A DNA stretch of 64,000 nucleotides from Podocnemis expansa (lineage: Eukaryota; Chordata; Testudines; Podocnemididae), in NCBI GenBank assembly GCA_007922195.1, contig ML682059.1, positions 12,699,181-12,763,180 on the forward strand, read 5' to 3'. Shown one piece after another: positions 12,140 through 24,429 of the stretch (positions are counted from its first letter, which is position 1; each line of letters opens with the position of its first letter). The notes under the pieces were generated by a model, which saw nothing but the letters and a program-made list of their open reading frames with translations, did no database searches and was not told the origin of the DNA. Both the position numbers and the translations under genes were made by a program.

Positions 12140-12214
12140 CTGCCTCAGTGCAAGGGACTTGACTAGGTGATTTATTGAGGTCCCTTCCAGTCCTACATTT
12201 CTACGATTCTATGC
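12140..12214 (+). repeat. CR1 LINE 3' end (copy 3)
   Basis: The stretch gacttgactaggtgatttat, then gaggtcccttccagtcctac and acgattctatg, is a CR1 3' terminus. The rest of 11975-12824 has no recognised feature. Confidence 0.8.
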
Positions 12215-12824
12215 CTGTTCAGCAAGGGCTTTCCTCATTGTAATGGTATGTGTATCTCATGTCATCCGAAAGAACGCAATATAACAGGCTGATAAAGAAC
12301 ACTATTCTGTTTTCATCCAAAGATTGAAAAAGACTTGCATGCAATTTAAGAATTATAACTAAATCATGATCAGACCCATTTTATATTCAGAGATTTGGAA
12401 GATGTTATGTAATTTAAGTTGTACTCCTGTTGAAGTCAATGGCAGCTGAGGCTTCTAAACACCTCTCAGGAGGCGCTCAGTACCTCATAATATCTAGACC
12501 CGAATCTTTCTCTGCCCCACATGGGTTTTGTGAGGATAAAGTCATTAATGTTTATGAGGTATTTAGACACTAGAGTTATAGGGGAACCATGTGAAGTAAG
12601 TAAATAAGAAAGCTAATGAGGAAAAACAGAGAGCCAAATCCTACTCCCATTCAAGTTAATGACAAAAGTTCCATTAATTTAAATGGCGCACAGGGTAAGC
12701 CCAAAACTGTGGTGATATGTGTGAGTCTCTCACCGTGGGCTCAATTTTTTAAAAATTATGATTGGATTTATGCTGATCACTGTGTAAAAGAAGGCTATAT
12801 TTCATTATAAGCAAATCTTCACAG

Positions 12825-12980
12825 GTTACATCTCTGAACCACAAGTACTTCAGGAGTCACCTAGAAGACTGCCTTTCCCTGGGAAGACCTTTGTTAATAG
12901 AAGATGTTGGAGAAGAACTTGATCCTGCTCTTGATAACATTTTGGAAAAAAATTTCATAAAATCTGGCTCAACCCATAAA
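12825..12980 (+). CDS. Dynein heavy chain exon a (AAA5 region)
   Basis: This exon has 52 codons, entry phase 0 and exit phase 0. The acceptor is cttcacag and the donor is AAA|gtaaga. It encodes [19 protein letters not shown] followed by [18 protein letters not shown], the conserved AAA5 (ATP-binding dynein motor region) segment that precedes the GDKEVD block. It is the first recognisable exon. The exon before it is not visible in 1-12824 and may be upstream of the window or in the N gap 850 bp away. Confidence 0.93.
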
Positions 12981-13220
12981 GTAAGATGAACTTTGAACAT
13001 AAAAATAAAAATACAGTGGTATGGATATCTGATATTGACTGGTGGCTAAACACCATAGTGATTGGTACCTTTGAAATATTTAAACAGACATCACTTTTTT
13101 TTGCATTAAATAGTTATCTGAATTGTTGCAGCTTTAATATGGATCATCTTACATTTGAAGAAACAACTGCTTGTTAGAGTGTCTGCTTTTAAAAAAATTA
13201 AAATACATTTATATTTTCAG

Positions 13221-13403
13221 GTTAAAGTAGGTGACAAGGAGGTAGATGTTATGAAGGGATTTACCCTTTATGTAACAACTAAATTGGCTAATCCTACCTA
13301 CACTCCGGAAATCAGTGCAAAAACAGCTGTGATTGATTTTACTGTTACTATGAAAGGCTTGGAAGATCAGCTCCTTGGCTGTGTCATTCTCACCGAAAAA
13401 CAG
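13221..13403 (+). CDS. Dynein heavy chain exon b (AAA5 region)
   Basis: This exon has 61 codons in phase 0/0. The acceptor is atattttcag and the donor is CAG|gtaaat. It starts [10 protein letters not shown] and contains [12 protein letters not shown] and [14 protein letters not shown], the diagnostic core of the AAA5 domain in axonemal and cytoplasmic heavy chains. It lies 240 bp after exon a and the frame is continuous. The open frame read in the sequence starts earlier (13155) and runs past the donor to a stop at 13419, which is intron read-through and not protein. Confidence 0.95.
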
Positions 13404-13489
13404 GTAAATTCTGATCTGTAGATTAGCAACATTTTAACTTGTGTAAAAGAGAGGATTTACTGGAATTTGCTGTTTGAGTTGATTTGTCA

Positions 13490-14830
13490 CAGTTCAGGGT
13501 ACTACCCAGACCAGAGAAAAACTACATCATCACCTGCCCTGGAACTCTTGATGCCTTAAATGCTCTTCAGCTGTGACTCATAGCCTAAACACCAACAGCC
13601 AGCAGACAAGCACATGGTTTGTATTCTGTACAGACCTAGCATCACGTTCTGACCCCAGCTGCTTGCCTGCAACACAGTAGCCCCACTGTGGTCTCCGCCA
13701 ATCTTAGTCACTGCTTGCAAAGTGACCCCAACACACTTCCCATCCCAAATTTCCCCAAAAGCAGTTTGCCCTAACGTGTTCAGCCTTCTCTTGGATCACT
13801 CAGAGAAACAGCAAGTTTTGTTGCTTCTTTGAAGGGATAAAAGTACAAGTTACCACTTTAACTGTAGTTAACAATCACTTCCATTCAAATATAAAACTGG
13901 GTTTATTAAAGAAAGGACCAAGTAGAAAGGAACTGAAAGAAGAATGGGTTACAAACAAAGTAAAATTACATATTCTAATGCCTAAGACATAACTTAACAG
14001 ACTGTATTCTTTGCCTAAGCAGCTTTTTAACTTATATTCAGTACCTAGAGACTTCAGCCCCCTTCGTTGAAGGACCTGTCTTCTTTTTTTTGCTTACGAG
14101 ACATATGGACTCTTGTGTCTGTACAGCAATGGATACCAAGATGGCTTCTTCTTTCTCCTTATATCTTCCCAAATTCCCTGTTTTATCCCTAGGCTCTGGA
14201 TGACATCATGCTGTTTTTTCCTTCCTGTGGTCTTCCCATTTCATTACTGATTTGTATGTAAATAGGGCTTCCATTGGTTTGAGGGAGGGCAGTTCTTTTT
14301 GTGTGTGTCACACTTTGCTTAATTTTACTGGAAACAGGTAGAAAATGCCTTCCTTCCTATCTGGGAGAAAACTTGTTTCTTCCTTCATATGTTCACAAGC
14401 TTTAAAGCATAATATCAATAAGTATTCATAGTTTCTTGTTTAGTGTTAACATACACATTATAGCGATACTACTCACCAGTTCAAAAGGGGCCATGTTCAT
14501 CTAGTCAAGCCAAACAAACAAGGAGTCTGGTGGCACTTTTAAAGACTAACAAATTTATTTTATCGCATGAGCCTTCTTGGGAGAAAAATTCTACTTCTTC
14601 AGACTCTTGTGTGTCAATGGCTTTCATAAAAGATCTCACTTGATACACTTTTATAATACTGGAATAACATATACAATCGATTCAACTACTTACCATTTGA
14701 GGGTCAAACCCCACAAGGAACTGTCTCCACCACTGGTGGGTTGATGGCTTTTTAAAAAATCTTTTATGTAACTACACCTTCATTGTGTCTGCCTAATGAC
14801 CAGGCTAGTCACAAATACACAGTCTTTTGT
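13490..14830. repeat. LTR-like interspersed repeat, copy A, in the exon b-c intron
   Basis: Long shared words link this copy with 49.30-50.45 kb: acccagaccag, gccttaaatg, tgaccccaacaca, cccaaatttc and gagttaacagtcacttc-like strings, in the same order and orientation. There is no coding content. The length and a poly-A-like gtttattaaagaaag stretch suggest a solo LTR, but no paired LTR, TG..CA ends or target duplication was found. A SINE sits inside it. The rest of the intron (14831-17869) has no recognised element. Confidence 0.45.
14478..14607 (+). repeat. SINE inserted in LTR-like repeat copy A
   Basis: It starts gttcaaaaggggccatgtt, then gtggcacttttaaagactaa and aaatttattttatcgcatga, and ends before cttgtgtgtcaatgg. 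It is a full head and core of the family with a short 3' tail. Confidence 0.8.
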
Positions 14831-17800
14831 ATTCTTTTGGGTTTATGCACTGATCACCAAACACGTTTTAAGAATATAATACTAGCATGGGATCATAACT
14901 CTTTGTACACATTCTGTACATACATTAGGGAAAAATATTAATGAGTAGTAAGCTATTTTTTCAGTGCTCTATTACATGCAAACTTTTGGCTATATCATGA
15001 CATAAGTGTGTTAACTGTAATGTGCTGACAAGAGTTGCTGACAGAATATTGAACCATAAGTGGGCCTCTGTGTCACACTAGTTTTTGCATTATTTTGAAC
15101 CAACTCAGAGACTTGGAATACAAAAATTGAAATGCAAATTAGTTTTATTGGACTTACTTTCAGATTAGGAGAGAATGGGGAAAACAGGAGCTGAGAAGGA
15201 AATACAAAAGTACTAATAAATATAGATATATAGAGTACTGTCTACCATACCTAAAGTACCCACTTCTATCAGTCTGGTTTTGAGGCAGTTTCTTGTTCCT
15301 TGATAGGTAGCACTGGCTTTTTGTTCAACTAGAAAAAGATTATCATAAATCAAAATGTTTAAAAAGGGAGTTTGTTACATGAAAAAGTGTTTCTGAACTG
15401 AAATCAGTGTTGTGAACCCAGGCCAGTCTCTAGTGTTTGAGGATATGGGATTTTCAAAAGTGCTCAGTTCTGGCCTGACTCTGCTCCCATTGAAATTCCC
15501 ATTGATTTAATTAGGAACTGAGTTAGGCCAGTGCTCTTGGAAATCCCATGGCTGCTATTTTGCATATCCTCACTCCCTCATATCAGATGTGTGAAGTTTT
15601 GCAACTTCCTTTTTTAGACCTTTTCTTTTTATCTGTTTTACCCCTTCAGGGTTTAATTGACTACTTGCTGGAAAGTTTAGCAGTCAATGCCTTGCTAACT
15701 GAGGCTGCAGAATATCAATTTAGTACTTGCACTACCTACTGTATTGGGATGCAGCTGTGAAATGATAAACATTCATTATGCCTCTCCCCTTTTAGCAGAG
15801 GTAGTTAAGCTACCTACCCTTCCTCTTTCAAGAAGTGATTAACTTACCGGCACAGAACTCAAAGCCAAGGGAGCTCAGATAATGATACATTAGTTCAAAG
15901 AAAAGGCAGGGCTGTATCGGGAAAACTGAAAAGCAGACCTACTGTTACAAACAGGAAGGCAAGAGCACAACTGACCTCCAGTAACAGATTAAAAATGAGA
16001 GAAAGAGCTCTGACATTCTTAAAGACTGCTATAGGAGCTAGTAAAAAAGTATAATCAGCGAAGAGTGTATTCTTTTAAGTTTAACTATTTGGGTGATGAC
16101 AATTAGAGCAGCATCCTGTTGTACCAGGATACTGAAGGTGCTGTCACCACTTCTATTCTGGGCTGCTGTTTTCTTATATTATAACAGCAGCCATAAGAAC
16201 CCTCTGCAAGCAGAAATGTAGCATTTAGGATCTTTATTCCAGAGTAAATGGGAAAAAATTGTTTAACCATTTCTTTTAAAAATATACATTAAATATGGAA
16301 TGAATTATGCATTACACTGAATTCAAGCGTACGTTTAAAGATAACACATGCTTAAGTACTCTGCTGAATTAGGGCCTGCCACAGAGCGCTGAAAGATGGT
16401 GCTTGAGCTAACCTTCTAGACATTATTAGCACTAAATTAGATTCTCCTGGAGAAGGCCTAATTGGTTGGGGGGTGGCTAGTTACAAGACCAGACTGGGGC
16501 TAGGAAGTTTATGAGCTAATTAACAAGCAAGTGGTTTAAAAAGAGCACAAGAAGGAAATGCTGCATGGAGAGGCCAGGCCTGGTCCCATCTGTGCCTGGA
16601 GAAAGCGCTTCCCTCTCTGGCAAAAGGGGATGGTGATCATATGGCACTGTAAATGGTGCTGAATGGGACCATCAGGGGTTAGTGGTTGATACAATACAAA
16701 GAAAATGCACAGTGGTAGCTAGAGACTGGATGTATTACAGTCACTTGTAATGGAAGAAAGAAGCAAATCGCTACAAGCCCTATCACACAGCTCTACTATA
16801 TAATTCACATTTTAGAGTTAACTCACGCCCTGTGCTGTATTGGTAGGAGATGCTGAGGGGAAAATGGGAAGAATTTAAAGTCAAGATGAAATGCACGCTT
16901 GAGTTACTCTCTTGACTTACGATTTTCTTATTTCTAACTTTCTATGGTATCGTAACCAAACAGTATGAATGAAAAGCATCAGAGGACAGTCTTCTAAAGG
17001 GAAAGATTTTCAGTGTCTGGGAAGAAGTTGAGGAGAATTCCTTACGCTGTGAAATTCAGACACAATAACATAAGTGACCTCTTGAAATGAAGGAAAATAA
17101 ATTGAAAGGAGATATGGACATAGATAATCCGGGCTGTATTTTTTAAAACTTATTTTCCAATAAAAGGGTTAGTCAGCTGGTCAAACTAACTGACAGTTCA
17201 GAAGAGGCTGCTAAGGGTGGGGCAAGCAAGTATTCTAGCAGCTAGGCACACAAGCCTTTCTTGGCTACACCCCAACGTTCTGTCTGGATACAGGGACTCC
17301 ACTGCTGGCCACTTATGCCATCTTGGGATCTGAATTTATGCAACTGGAGGAGCACAAATGACCTGTAATAGGCTGAAGATCTGCCCCACTGTCCGTCTGT
17401 CTTGTAGAAGTACTATAGAGATTTCACATTTTACAAGTGTCCACCATTGAAGCATCTCCTACTTTATAAACTGTGATAAAATTTGTACTTTGCTGAAGCA
17501 AAGAATAGTGGAAATTAGAAACAGACAAGACCTTTATCTAAGCTCCCCTGCACTACATATTTCCAGTTCTCTGTCTAGGCTAATTTTAGCTATCCAAAAC
17601 AATGCATCTTTGCAACAGCTTCGTAGACTTTATTGTCAGGAAGTTTTCCTGAAACTCAGCCTACATTTCCACTGACCGGTATGTTCCATTATTCAAATTA
17701 ATACAGTATGTGTATCCATGCCATTTTTACATAACATGTTTGTGTCTTAGAGAAAGAGTGGAAAAATTCCCCATCTCACTGTCATGCATAAATTCTTACA

Positions 17801-17869
17801 TTTTCTGGATGGGTATAAATACTCTTCCCTTTGAATAAACTGTAAAGATTCTCATATTTTCTTCTACAG

Positions 17870-18040
17870 GAACTGGAGGCAGAAAGGGTCAAGCTGATGG
17901 AAGAAGTGACATCTAACAAGAGGAAAATGCAGGATCTTGAAGATAGTCTTCTCTTCCGCCTGACCAGCACAGAGGGTTCTTTGGTTGAAGATGAATCTCT
18001 GATTGAAGTCCTAAGAATCACTAAAACAACTGCAGAAGAG
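17870..18040 (+). CDS. Dynein heavy chain exon c (AAA5-AAA6 link)
   Basis: This exon has 57 codons in phase 0/0. The acceptor is cttctacag and the donor is GAG|gtgact, which is acceptable but weaker than GTRAGT. It encodes [18 protein letters not shown], then [19 protein letters not shown], then [16 protein letters not shown]. These are the helices that follow the AAA5 GLEDQLL block in all axonemal heavy chains. A 4.5-kb intron separates it from exon b. Confidence 0.94.
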
Positions 18041-19193
18041 GTGACTGGGATAAATTGGGGATATATGCTGTTGTTTAAATGTTGTCTGAACAGACTTGCT
18101 TTTTTGCTGCTGTTCTGCAGTTTACAGCACTAAATGATGTCTGACTGCATGGCAAATAAATAATACATTAGGTCTGGCATCTGGTTGTAATGGCTAAAGA
18201 TCAGTAAATGCCAGTTTCAGCAGACACACTGACATTGGTGGGGGAAAAACCATCAATTTATAAAAGCTGGCACAAGTGCAGCCTCCCCATTCAGCACCTG
18301 CAGCAGTGCAGTGGATCCTAAGACCTGTTCACTCATTCCTGTACTGACTTGCAGAGGGCTTCCTGGATGGTCCTGGGGCTGCTGACACATATACCTGGAG
18401 ACACAAAGCATGTGTGTGCATGTGTGTGTTTGTGTGCGCAGGGTGGGGTGGGGAGGGAAGTGGCTGTGATCTTGGCTCGGCAGAGCAGAGCAGAGACCGC
18501 TGTTCCCTCTAAGCTGTGCGCGTGTGCGCACACACACAGGTCATGAAGCCTGAGCACACAACAAAATAAAGTGTGCACAAAAAAATTCAGTAGTGCTAAT
18601 ATTGGTGCTCACAAAGAAATGTTTTTGCGCACACAAAGAAGTTGTTTGCGCACACAGTCTACGAGTAATTAGAGGGAACATTGGCAGAGACCCCCTCTAA
18701 ATGAAGAATGTGTGGGGAAGGAGTGGTGTAAGTCCTCAACAGGATCTATTCAGCAGTTAAGGGGGCCTCCCCTGTAGATGGGGGCTGTTTCTCTTTCGGC
18801 TGCTCCTCCTCTTCCTTGAAGTCCTGTCCAGGGGTCTCTGCTCTGCCTGGGTAGGACCATAACCTCCTACTCACAGATGGGGGGATCAGATATCAGAGAC
18901 CCCACAACAGCACAGCCCTTTGCAAGCCCACTTTGTATCTCTATAGAAAATACAACACTGCCCGGGCACATTTTTATTTCAATAATACTTAGTGGACCCA
19001 AGCAGGATCAAAGCACATCATGCTAGTGGTTGTGCAGACACATATGAAGATACAATGCAAGCCCTGAAGCTCTTCAATAAGTAAAAATTTAAATAAAAAT
19101 ACAGTTATGTTCTTAACACCTTTCTTTATTTATTTGCTATATAAATCACAAATGATACAACTTAATCTGCATGGTTTTTCAATCCTTTTTAAG
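18041..19193. other. Intron c-d
   Basis: It holds a TG-rich stretch (18409-18440) followed by a hAT MITE at 18498-18683. Nothing else was recognised; open frames around 18253-18578 are on repeat sequence. Confidence 0.5.
18498..18683. mobile_element. hAT-type MITE with perfect 8-bp target duplication
   Basis: The left end reads CGCTGTTCCCTCTAAGC and the right end, in reverse complement, CAATGTTCCCTCTAATTA. It is 186 bp, bounded by GCAGAGAC at 18490-18497 and 18684-18691. The same TGTTCCCTCTAAG terminus marks the element at 36.9 kb. The interior has many GCGCACACA words. Confidence 0.9.
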
Positions 19194-19572
19194 GTTAGTG
19201 AAAAGTTAAATGTTGCAGCTGAGACAGAGGTAAAAATCAATACTGCACGTGAAGAATATCGTCCTGTTGCTTGTCGTGGCAGCATCCTTTATTTCCTAAT
19301 TGTGGAAATGAGCTTGGTAAATGTAATGTACCAGACATCCTTGCGGCAGTTCCTTGGCATTTTTGATCTATCAGTGGAAAGATCAGTGAAATCTCAGCTC
19401 ACAGCCAAACGGGTAGTTAACATAATTGAACATCTCACCTATGAAGTATACAAGTACACTGTGCGAGGGCTGTATGAAAATCACAAGTTCCTCTTCACCT
19501 TGCTTATGGCACTGAAGATTGACTTGCAGGCCAGGAAAATTTCTCATAATGAGTTTCAGACACTCATCAAAG
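19194..19572 (+). CDS. Dynein heavy chain exon d (AAA5-AAA6 link)
   Basis: This exon has 126 codons plus 1 nt, entry phase 0 and exit phase 1. The acceptor is ctttttaag and the donor is AAAG|gtaatt. It encodes [49 protein letters not shown] and [19 protein letters not shown]. The RGSILYF and MYQ.SL..F blocks are family signatures. No stop or frameshift is present. The split Gly codon is completed by exon e. Confidence 0.95.
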
Positions 19573-20312
19573 GTAATTTCTTGTAATATGTTCCTATCTG
19601 AATGTATCCAGGAGTTGTGAAACCAGCACTTTGCAATATTTATATCAACAATATTTTGCACCTTTCATCCAAGGATCTCAGTGTGCTTCATAAACATTAG
19701 TAAAGGATTGGATTGTGGTGGCATTAACTTGGAGGCACTGATAGGGTGGTGGTTCAAACAGAGGCTGTGCCTTCTGGAGCATGAGCACTAAACTGTCATT
19801 GGTAATGTGTGCCATACATGTTTACTAAATCTAGGCCAGGTGTTCTGCTCTAGGTGACGAAGGATGAGACTATCCTGGGATCCTTTCTCTCCTTCTGCTT
19901 TGGAAACTTCCATGCAGTACCGTAATAGATAGGCAATCATTCCCAATTTGCAAATGAGGAAAATGAACAATATGCCAGCCCTGTGGAATGCTGAGAGCCT
20001 TTATTTTCCACCTGTCAGGAGGCATTCTGTACTTCAGAGTCATATCCTAAGATCCCCGTTCTCTTGACTACTACTTCGGCATGTTAACACCACCACCACT
20101 TTTTCTCCCCTTCCATTTTGTGGACATTGGGTTATACACAATCCTTCTGAATTAACAAAGTTTTACAATGCTGTTTTGTGAGCTCACATTTCTGTTTGAA
20201 GATTTTGAAAGATTATTACCACTAAAAGTTAAGTTCTTTGCTTGCTTACAATTTTTTTTTTTTTTTGGCTTAGATAAGGAATGCTTTCTTCACTATGTGT
20301 TTCATCTTGCAG

Positions 20313-20584
20313 GAGGTGCCAGTCTAGATCTGAACTCTGTCGTACCAAAGCCAAAGAAGTGGATCCTTGACATGACATGGTTGAATCTTGTACAGTTATC
20401 TAATCTGTACCCTTTTAACCAGCTTCTGGGGCAAGTTTCAAGGAATGAGAAGGCCTGGAAAGCCTGGTTTGATGCAGAAGCACCTGCAGAGGCTCATCTT
20501 CCTGATGGGTATGACAGTTTACTGGATACATTCCGAAAACTGCTCCTTATCCGTAGCTGGTGCCCTGACCATACCATTGCTCAG
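20313..20584 (+). CDS. Dynein heavy chain exon e (link to AAA6)
   Basis: Two nucleotides complete the split Gly codon and 90 codons follow; exit phase is 0. The acceptor is catcttgcag and the donor is CAG|gtgagg. It encodes [34 protein letters not shown] and [14 protein letters not shown]. The K..WL...W..L..L and R..CPDR-type blocks lie just before AAA6. The reading frame opens upstream at 20168, but the stretch before the AG is an oligo-T intronic tract. Confidence 0.95.
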
Positions 20585-22626
20585 GTGAGGAGGAGAAACT
20601 TACTGTATGGTATAAGCCATAAGCTAACATTATTGTTATAGATTTCTTTGGTATTGTTGCAGAGTATGAGGAGAAATCAAATTGCCTGTTCTGATTGTTT
20701 GGAAATATTTTATGGATACTTTTTACATAGCTGGTTGTAATGAATTTAAAGGAATATGCAACACATTACTTAACTTGTTAGAGTTGTTATGTTTCTTTAT
20801 GCATCAGGAAGGGTTACCAGTCTTCCACAGTAGCACAGCTCTACAGTATGTTCCTGACATTTATCAAGCTTTTGTTTCTTCAAATAATCAAGAAGCACAA
20901 TTTCATTTCTTCACTTCTTCAGCAGTAGAAAGAAAACAGCTCAGTTTGAATCACTGAAAGACACATTTCAGACATGGAACAGGTCGATATGAGACAATTT
21001 TTTGTTACTTACCAGCTGATTGAGAAATCTGTTATTTGTACTGCTCTAGTCATGTCCCTTCCATTCGCACTCCAAATTCAGTGCCTGCAGTCAGACTAAA
21101 GAGTAGCATCTCACCTCTCCCATATCATCTGTCATTATTCCAGCTGTCACAGGTAGTTTTTGGAGTAGCACCTTTTCTTCATTTAGAGGACAACAATTTT
21201 TCAGGGATCTTTTCTCAAGTTATAACACTAAATTCCTACTCTATCCTTGTTTGCCCATTTCATAGCTGGCCAAATTGAACAGGAAAAAGCCAAGAGGTGG
21301 TCTGTGTGTATAGGAGGAGCCTAAGAATAGGAGCTCTGCCTATCCTCATTGCTCCCAGCCCCTGGATCCTCGTTCTGTCAGGGGAAGGATGTCTGAGTTA
21401 TAATGATTTACTGGGACCTTTGCATCCACCAGCACTGCTCCAGAGACAAGACAACAAGGCTGTCTCTCTACTCTTCTGCATTTGGAGCACAGTAAGGTTC
21501 TGTTCTTATTGAGGGTCTGTCCTCACTGATCAGGGATTCTTTGGGGGATAAATCTCCTGGCTCAGCCCATCAGAAAGGGCAAAAAGCTCCAAGGTTCCCT
21601 CTTGTATTCTCACATGCATAACTAAATCACTTGACAAGAGTTCCTCCATTTCTTGGCCAGTGGCAGAGTGGAGGATGAGGAGTTCAAGTTGTAGTCAAGT
21701 CAGCATGAAGACACAGAATTTCCACTCTTAGAAGGGATGAGCACCACTGTATCATCCATGAAGACTAGGTCCTATTGTTAACTCCAGAAAAATTCACTAC
21801 AAAGATAAATGATTTCTTATATCATAGAACAACCATTCTTCCTTGGAAAGAAAGAGCATGGCACATGCTAGGTGTGAGAGAAGCAGTTAAAATATATTTT
21901 AGTGAACCTGAGCAGTTCAGAAAAAATACTGTTATCCGTTTCCTTTCTTCTTATGTTCTGGGGTCTGACAGCTTCTAAATCTTCCATTGCCAGCTGGCTA
22001 AACTGCATCACCAAGGTCTACACAGCTGTGGATAAACCAGTTATATTAGGGTTCAGGGTTTGTCTAATGTGTTCATTAAATTGCATGTCTTGGACTGGGG
22101 GCGAGGTCATAATCTATGATGCAAAATTTAGTTCCCTGTCAGTCTGCTCAAACCCAAGATAAATCCTTCTGAGGGCTTCTGGAATGAGACTCCTCAGGAT
22201 TCATATTACTGTCAAAGAGGTTATGGTTTATATGCCAGTCAGAATTTAGTCTTTCAAGTTAGCTTTGGAAGCGCTCCTGTGACATGAGGACAGAAGAAGC
22301 ATTGGCAAGGCCAGAGCCTTTTGGATAAACTCTGAGCTGCCTTGAGGTACTGCCCACATATCTTGGACTAGGAATAGGTCAGTCCCAGAAAGGACATGAT
22401 CAGGTAAGAAATTTTCCTTATAAAGCTGCAATATTTGACTTGGGGTTACATTAAATTGAAAATTAAAGTCGATCAAGTTCCTTCATCCAGCACATCATGG
22501 CTATGATTGAATAGTTCCTCAGATTCCATGTTAGTAGCCATTGGGTTCGAGTGACACACATTGATGTGGATAAGGCCATAAAGTAAGATATTTTTTTTAA
22601 TCAGTATTTGGAAATATTTGTTGCAG
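20585..22626. other. Intron e-f
   Basis: It holds a tyrosine-recombinase-like remnant at about 21890-22330. The rest (20585-21889 and 22331-22626) has no recognised element; its short open frames have no domain features. Confidence 0.45.
21890..22330 (+). pseudogene. Possible DIRS tyrosine recombinase remnant
   Basis: DIRS elements integrate with a tyrosine recombinase. The frame 21956-22040 reads FWGLTASKSSIASWL then NCITKVYTA, resembling the conserved SK.TIARW...I..AY segment. RGYGLYASQNLVFQVSFGSA at about 22218-22278 (another frame) resembles the block around and after the last catalytic tyrosine. Frameshifts and stops separate the pieces. The call rests on two short blocks in the right order, so it is moderate only. 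Confidence 0.45.
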
Positions 22627-22791
22627 GCTAGGCACTACATTGCAGAATCTCTCGGTGGGAAGTACGCAGAAGGATTTATTCTTGATATGGAAGCAATGTG
22701 GACTGAAAGTGACTGTCGAACACCTTTGACTTGCTTTTTATCTATGGGGTCTGATCCCACTGAAAATATAGAGCGTCTTGCAAAATCAAAG
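22627..22791 (+). CDS. Dynein heavy chain exon f (start of AAA6)
   Basis: This exon has 55 codons in phase 0/0. The acceptor is tttgttgcag and the donor is AAG|gtatcc. It encodes [20 protein letters not shown], then [18 protein letters not shown]. The FLSMGSDPT block marks the start of AAA6 in heavy chains. The match to DNAH5/DNAH8-type sequences is continuous with exon e. Confidence 0.94.
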
Positions 22792-23589
22792 GTATCCTAA
22801 ATTGTATTTAGTAGAGCTGTGTGAACAATGGTAAAAGTTATCAATGAATATCTGGTTGAATTAGAAGTTGAATTTTGATTTGCAATGGGCTCATCCCTGT
22901 TTGTTCACTTTTCATACACATGCATATGAGCACATTTTGGTTCACGCCAGCATTCTTGGGAAATGGATTTTGAGTCTGTATGAAAATGGCAATATTAGAA
23001 GTCTTTTTTCCAAGTCAGTTTGCGCAAAGAGACTCCTGTTTCTGGTGCCAGAGATTGCCATGGCCCGTCACTGACATAAATACTTAATGTAACAAAAAAG
23101 CAGTGCTGGTGGTGGTTATTGTATGAACTGATGATCAGTAATGGCAGTTATAGCTGGAAATAGAACAATGTTGGTTTAATCCAACAGAGAACAGATGTGT
23201 TAATGTAGTCCCTTAGAAGTCTGGCCAATGCCTTGTTGTGGAGAGTGTTTACTTAAAATAACCTACATATCTGTTTTCAACTTCTCTACACCTGGCATGT
23301 CCACTGTGCTGACTTAGTGCTACTCCAGTTGCTGGTGGTGGTCTTCAGCAACTGACTTCCCAATCAACTGAGTGGATCTTTACAGACCTGATCAGTCAAT
23401 CAGGAAGATCGAGCTACTGGTGGCAAATTTGCCGCTGCTAGTGAAGACTAGCGCACAATCTCCAAAATAAAAGCAAAGTAAAACCCAGATGCTTTAGTGT
23501 GGATCTTTGAGCTACCACTCTTGTCTGAGGGCTCAGGAAAAGACCCTCTTCCTTGATGTCCTAGAGATCCTTACTGTGATCCAATGGGG

Positions 23590-24108
23590 TGTGATGTTTC
23601 AGGGATCACCCAGATCAGAAAGGTGTTCTGTCACCTCCCGCCCACAAGCACAAGGCCTCTCCCTGGCTCCACAAGCCTAGTTACTCTTTGCGGGAAGACA
23701 CTAACAGTCCTTCCAGTTCTGAGGCTCCCCAAATGCGTCCTCTCCAAGTTCTTAACAACAAGACACTCTGACTGTTTCCCTCTGGTTCATCACCCTTGGA
23801 GATGTGAACCAGCCTCTCAGACACTAGCTTACTGTGGCACACAAGCTCCGCACAGTTCGTGGAACAGAGACTTGCTTAGAGTAGAAATAAACAAAAACTT
23901 TAATTAATAGAAGAGCCACAGATTCCAAGACGAAAAGCTAAGGGAAAGCAAACACATACAAGTTACACAGAAAATGAACATAAAGGTGCAGCTCCTCAGG
24001 TTTGCACTTACATACTAGACAAAATCCCTTTTCCTCTTCTCCCTATTGCTTCAAAGAGTCTCCCTGCATACTCTTTAGCACAGGGAGAATCCAGTGTTTC
24101 ATGGACAA
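23590..24108. repeat. Unclassified LTR-like repeat
   Basis: It begins near cagggatcacccagatcag and carries gtagaaataaacaaaaactt, similar in style to the LTR-like copies at 13.5 and 49.3 kb, with no coding content. Assignment is by general resemblance only. Confidence 0.3.
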
Positions 24109-24120
24109 CACCCACCAAGT

Positions 24121-24219
24121 TCCAAAGGGGCGGCCGTGTTAGTCTAGTCCAGCAAAAAAAAACAAACCAGGAGTCTTGTGTCACTTAAAGATAAATCTGT
24201 TAGTCTTTAAGTGCCACAG
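24121..24219. mobile_element. Fold-back SINE 1 with 12-bp target duplication
   Basis: The forward SINE head (tccaaaggggcggccgtgtt, then gtgtcacttaaaga) switches at once to the same family in reverse (taaatctgttagtctttaag, tgccacag). CACCCACCAAGT flanks it at 24109-24120 and 24220-24231, so the palindromic unit inserted in one step. The SINE 3' tail is absent. Confidence 0.85.
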
Positions 24220-24429
24220 CACCCACCAAGTCACTGTCTTCAAGTCCTGGATGCCTTTCTTTTCAAACAATTTCTTTTTCTTCAGGAACGATGACTCTCA
24301 GTTATTCAGGGATGGGGAAATTCTAGCTGAGATGTCTCAATGGTTTTCCCTTAACTGTATTTAATGGCTCATCATTTCTCTTTTCCTGGTTGTGAAGCAT
24401 TAGGTGCTTGGAATGAGTCTCATCGGCTG

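Noticed and set aside
18409..18440. TG-rich tract as a regulatory element
   Set aside because: A simple repeat with no other signal around it.
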